Positions 61,891 through 64,000 of a stretch of DNA of 64,000 nucleotides are shown here, one piece after another. Location of the stretch: positions 1-64,000 of the forward strand of contig JAOIZZ010000004.1 in assembly GCA_028227395.1 (NCBI GenBank), given 5' to 3'. This DNA is from Woeseiaceae bacterium (GTDB taxonomy: Bacteria > Pseudomonadota > Gammaproteobacteria > Steroidobacterales > Woeseiaceae). Both the position numbers and the translations under genes were made by a program. The stretch's first letter is position 1. The number at the start of each line of letters is the position of its first letter. Under the pieces are notes generated by a model. It worked only from the letters and a program-made list of their open reading frames with translations. It was not told the origin of the DNA and searched no databases.

Positions 61891-63111
61891 ATGAAGATTC
61901 TTCGCATTGCTACCGGATATTTTTTATCGTTAATTATAATAGCTTGCTCACCATCCACCGAAATTATGTCGGCTTCTGATCTCGCCAGAAACTCTATAAT
62001 TATTGATGGCCATATTGATGTTCCGTATCGTGTCCTCCGTGAGTGGGAAGATGTTACTGGTGCAACTGATGGTGGGGATTTTGACTATCCAAGAGCCATA
62101 CAGGGCGGTTTAAATGCGCCTTTTATGTCGATATACACACCAGCCTCATTAGCGTCTGAGGGTAAATCAAAAGAGCGTGCTGAAGAATTAATTACCTTGG
62201 TAGAAAACATTGTAGCAACTGCACCAGATAAATATGCAATTGCTACTTCACCATTACAAATTAGAGAGCAATTCGATCAAGGCTTGATCTCTCTCCCACT
62301 AGGCATGGAAAATGGATCACCGATCGAAGGTCAAATTGAAAATATTGAGTATTTTTTCGAAAAAGGAATTCGCTATATTACCCTCGCTCATTCTCTGTCA
62401 AATTTAATCTCTGACTCATCTTATGATTCAAATAAAGCCCATGGTGGTCTAAGTGCTTTTGGCGAAGATGTAGTTAAAGAAATGAACCGTCTTGGCATGA
62501 TAATAGATATTAGTCATGTCTCTGATGGCGCATTTTGGGATGTAATGGCTATAACAAGTGTTCCAGTTATAGCTTCTCACTCTTCTGCGCGTCATTTCAC
62601 TCCGGGATTCGAAAGAAATATGAGCGATGAAATGATCATTCGTTTGGCTGAAAATGACGGCGTTATTATGATTAATTATGGCTCTGCATTCGTTACAGAA
62701 GAAGCTAATCAATATAATTCAAAAAGAACTGTAGCCTGGGAAAAATATTTATCATCTGACGATGACGCACCATTAGATCTGTATGGAAGTGAAGATGGTA
62801 ATGATCGTGATGCCTTCAACGATGAATATGCCAAATTAAATCCTTATCCATTTGCCACATTAGAGCAGACCTTAGATCATTTTGATCACGTGGTTGAGTT
62901 AACTGGCAGCGTCAATCATGTAGGTATTGGCTCCGACTATGATGGGGTTGGAGATACCCTTCCCATTGGTCTTAAGGATGCTTCTAGCTACCCCAATCTT
63001 ATTCAAGGCCTAATGGACCGAGGTTACAGCAATGATGATATTAAAAAAATTCTTGGTGAGAATCTATTACGTGCATGGAGTGAAATAGAAAATGGTGCCC
63101 TATCCAACTAA
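61891..63111 (+). CDS. Membrane dipeptidase (renal dipeptidase, M19 family) lipoprotein
   Basis: 'IIDGHIDVPYR', 'GMENGSPIEG', 'IIDISHVSDGAFWDV', 'SHSSARHFTPGFERNM', 'GIGSDYDGVGDTLPIGLKDASSYPNLI'. Confidence 0.93.
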   Translation: MKILRIATGYFLSLIIIACSPSTEIMSASDLARNSIIIDGHIDVPYRVLREWEDVTGATDGGDFDYPRAIQGGLNAPFMSIYTPASLASEGKSKERAEELITLVENIVATAPDKYAIATSPLQIREQFDQGLISLPLGMENGSPIEGQIENIEYFFEKGIRYITLAHSLSNLISDSSYDSNKAHGGLSAFGEDVVKEMNRLGMIIDISHVSDGAFWDVMAITSVPVIASHSSARHFTPGFERNMSDEMIIRLAENDGVIMINYGSAFVTEEANQYNSKRTVAWEKYLSSDDDAPLDLYGSEDGNDRDAFNDEYAKLNPYPFATLEQTLDHFDHVVELTGSVNHVGIGSDYDGVGDTLPIGLKDASSYPNLIQGLMDRGYSNDDIKKILGENLLRAWSEIENGALSN

Positions 63112-63130
63112 CTAATCAGTAACAGGACTC

Positions 63131-64000
63131 ATGAAGATAAAATACTTACTCAAATATATATTCAGCGTTTTATTGCTAATATTTCTAGCTGCATGTGATG
63201 GAGGCTCAAATAGCTCCAAGGATTTTGATGTAATTATCAGCAATGGAACTCTTTATGATGGGCTAGGCAATGATCCTGTTAATACTGATATAGGCATAAT
63301 TGGTGATTCAATTTCTCAAATAGGAAATCTTAAGGATTTCTCATCAAGTAAATTTATAGATGCTACAGATATGGCGGTTGCTCCAGGATTTATTAATATG
63401 CTCTCTTGGGCTACTCAACCGCTACTTATAGATGGTCGAGCTCTCAGCGATATAAAGCAAGGTGTAACACTTGAAATAATGGGCGAAGGATCCTCAATGG
63501 GTCCATTGAATGACTCAATGAAGGTCAGAATGAAGGAACAGCAGAGTAATATTAAATATGATATTACATGGACTACGCTTAATGAATATCTTGAACGTAT
63601 TGTCAGTCAGGGTGTTTCTGTAAATGTTGCTTCGTATATTGGCGCCAGTACAGTTCGTGTACATGAAATAGGCTATGAGAATCGCAAACCTACAGCCGCC
63701 GAGCTCATCAGAATGCAAAATCTAGTTGAAGTGGCAATGCTTGATGGGGCGATGGGTGTTGGCTCATCTTTAATCTATACGCCAGGAACCTTCGCTGATA
63801 CCGATGAATTAATAGCACTAGTAAAAATTGCAGCTAAGCATAATGGAGCATATATATCTCATCTAAGATCTGAGGCAAATCATCTAGAAGAGTCGGTACT
63901 CGAATTAATAAAGATTGCGAGTATAACTGGTGTACCTGCCGAGATATATCATTTGAAGGCAGCTGGTAAAAAAAATTGGCATAAACTGGAAAATGTATTT
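63131..64000 (+). CDS. D-aminoacylase-like amidohydrolase lipoprotein lacking the HxH motif (3' truncated by window)
   Basis: MKIKYLLKYIFSVLLLIFLAACDGGS...; 'FDVIISNGTLYDGLGNDPVNTDIGIIGDSI', 'AVAPGFINMLSWATQ', 'AYISHLRSEANHLEESVLE', 'IYHLKAAGKKNWHKLENVF'; open to window end. Confidence 0.82.
   Translation, partial: MKIKYLLKYIFSVLLLIFLAACDGGSNSSKDFDVIISNGTLYDGLGNDPVNTDIGIIGDSISQIGNLKDFSSSKFIDATDMAVAPGFINMLSWATQPLLIDGRALSDIKQGVTLEIMGEGSSMGPLNDSMKVRMKEQQSNIKYDITWTTLNEYLERIVSQGVSVNVASYIGASTVRVHEIGYENRKPTAAELIRMQNLVEVAMLDGAMGVGSSLIYTPGTFADTDELIALVKIAAKHNGAYISHLRSEANHLEESVLELIKIASITGVPAEIYHLKAAGKKNWHKLENVF

Overview
The window is 64 kb of a low-GC gammaproteobacterial chromosome. I infer the class from synteny: yebC-ruvCAB-tolQRAB-pal-cpoB-tRNA-Lys, uvrC-pgsA-tRNA-Gly/Cys/Leu, thrABC, and sucAB-lpdA. 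Most of it is densely packed housekeeping DNA. I saw no rRNA, CRISPR array, transposase or integrase. Accessory content clusters in three places: (i) 1-19 kb, with secreted hydrolases, amidohydrolases, a DUF305-LVIVD fusion, a sialidase-like propeller, a large subtilase with a separate propeptide-like partner, and cupins; (ii) 50-55 kb, with alkB plus rubredoxin and an unknown repeat membrane protein; (iii) 62-64 kb, with a dipeptidase and a D-aminoacylase-like protein. The observations most worth a second look are: the normally compact tRNA-Gly/Cys/Leu cluster after pgsA is split by accessory genes, and a decayed tRNA-Leu(UAA) copy lies about 1.6 kb away on the far side of an MFS gene; alkB carries one in-frame ochre stop next to an intact small rubredoxin gene absent from the ORF track; an orphan S8-propeptide/inhibitor-like gene follows the subtilase; a three-repeat membrane protein has no family I recognise; and an amidohydrolase has lost its HxH metal motif. 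All calls come from reading the sequence and translations. No database search was run.
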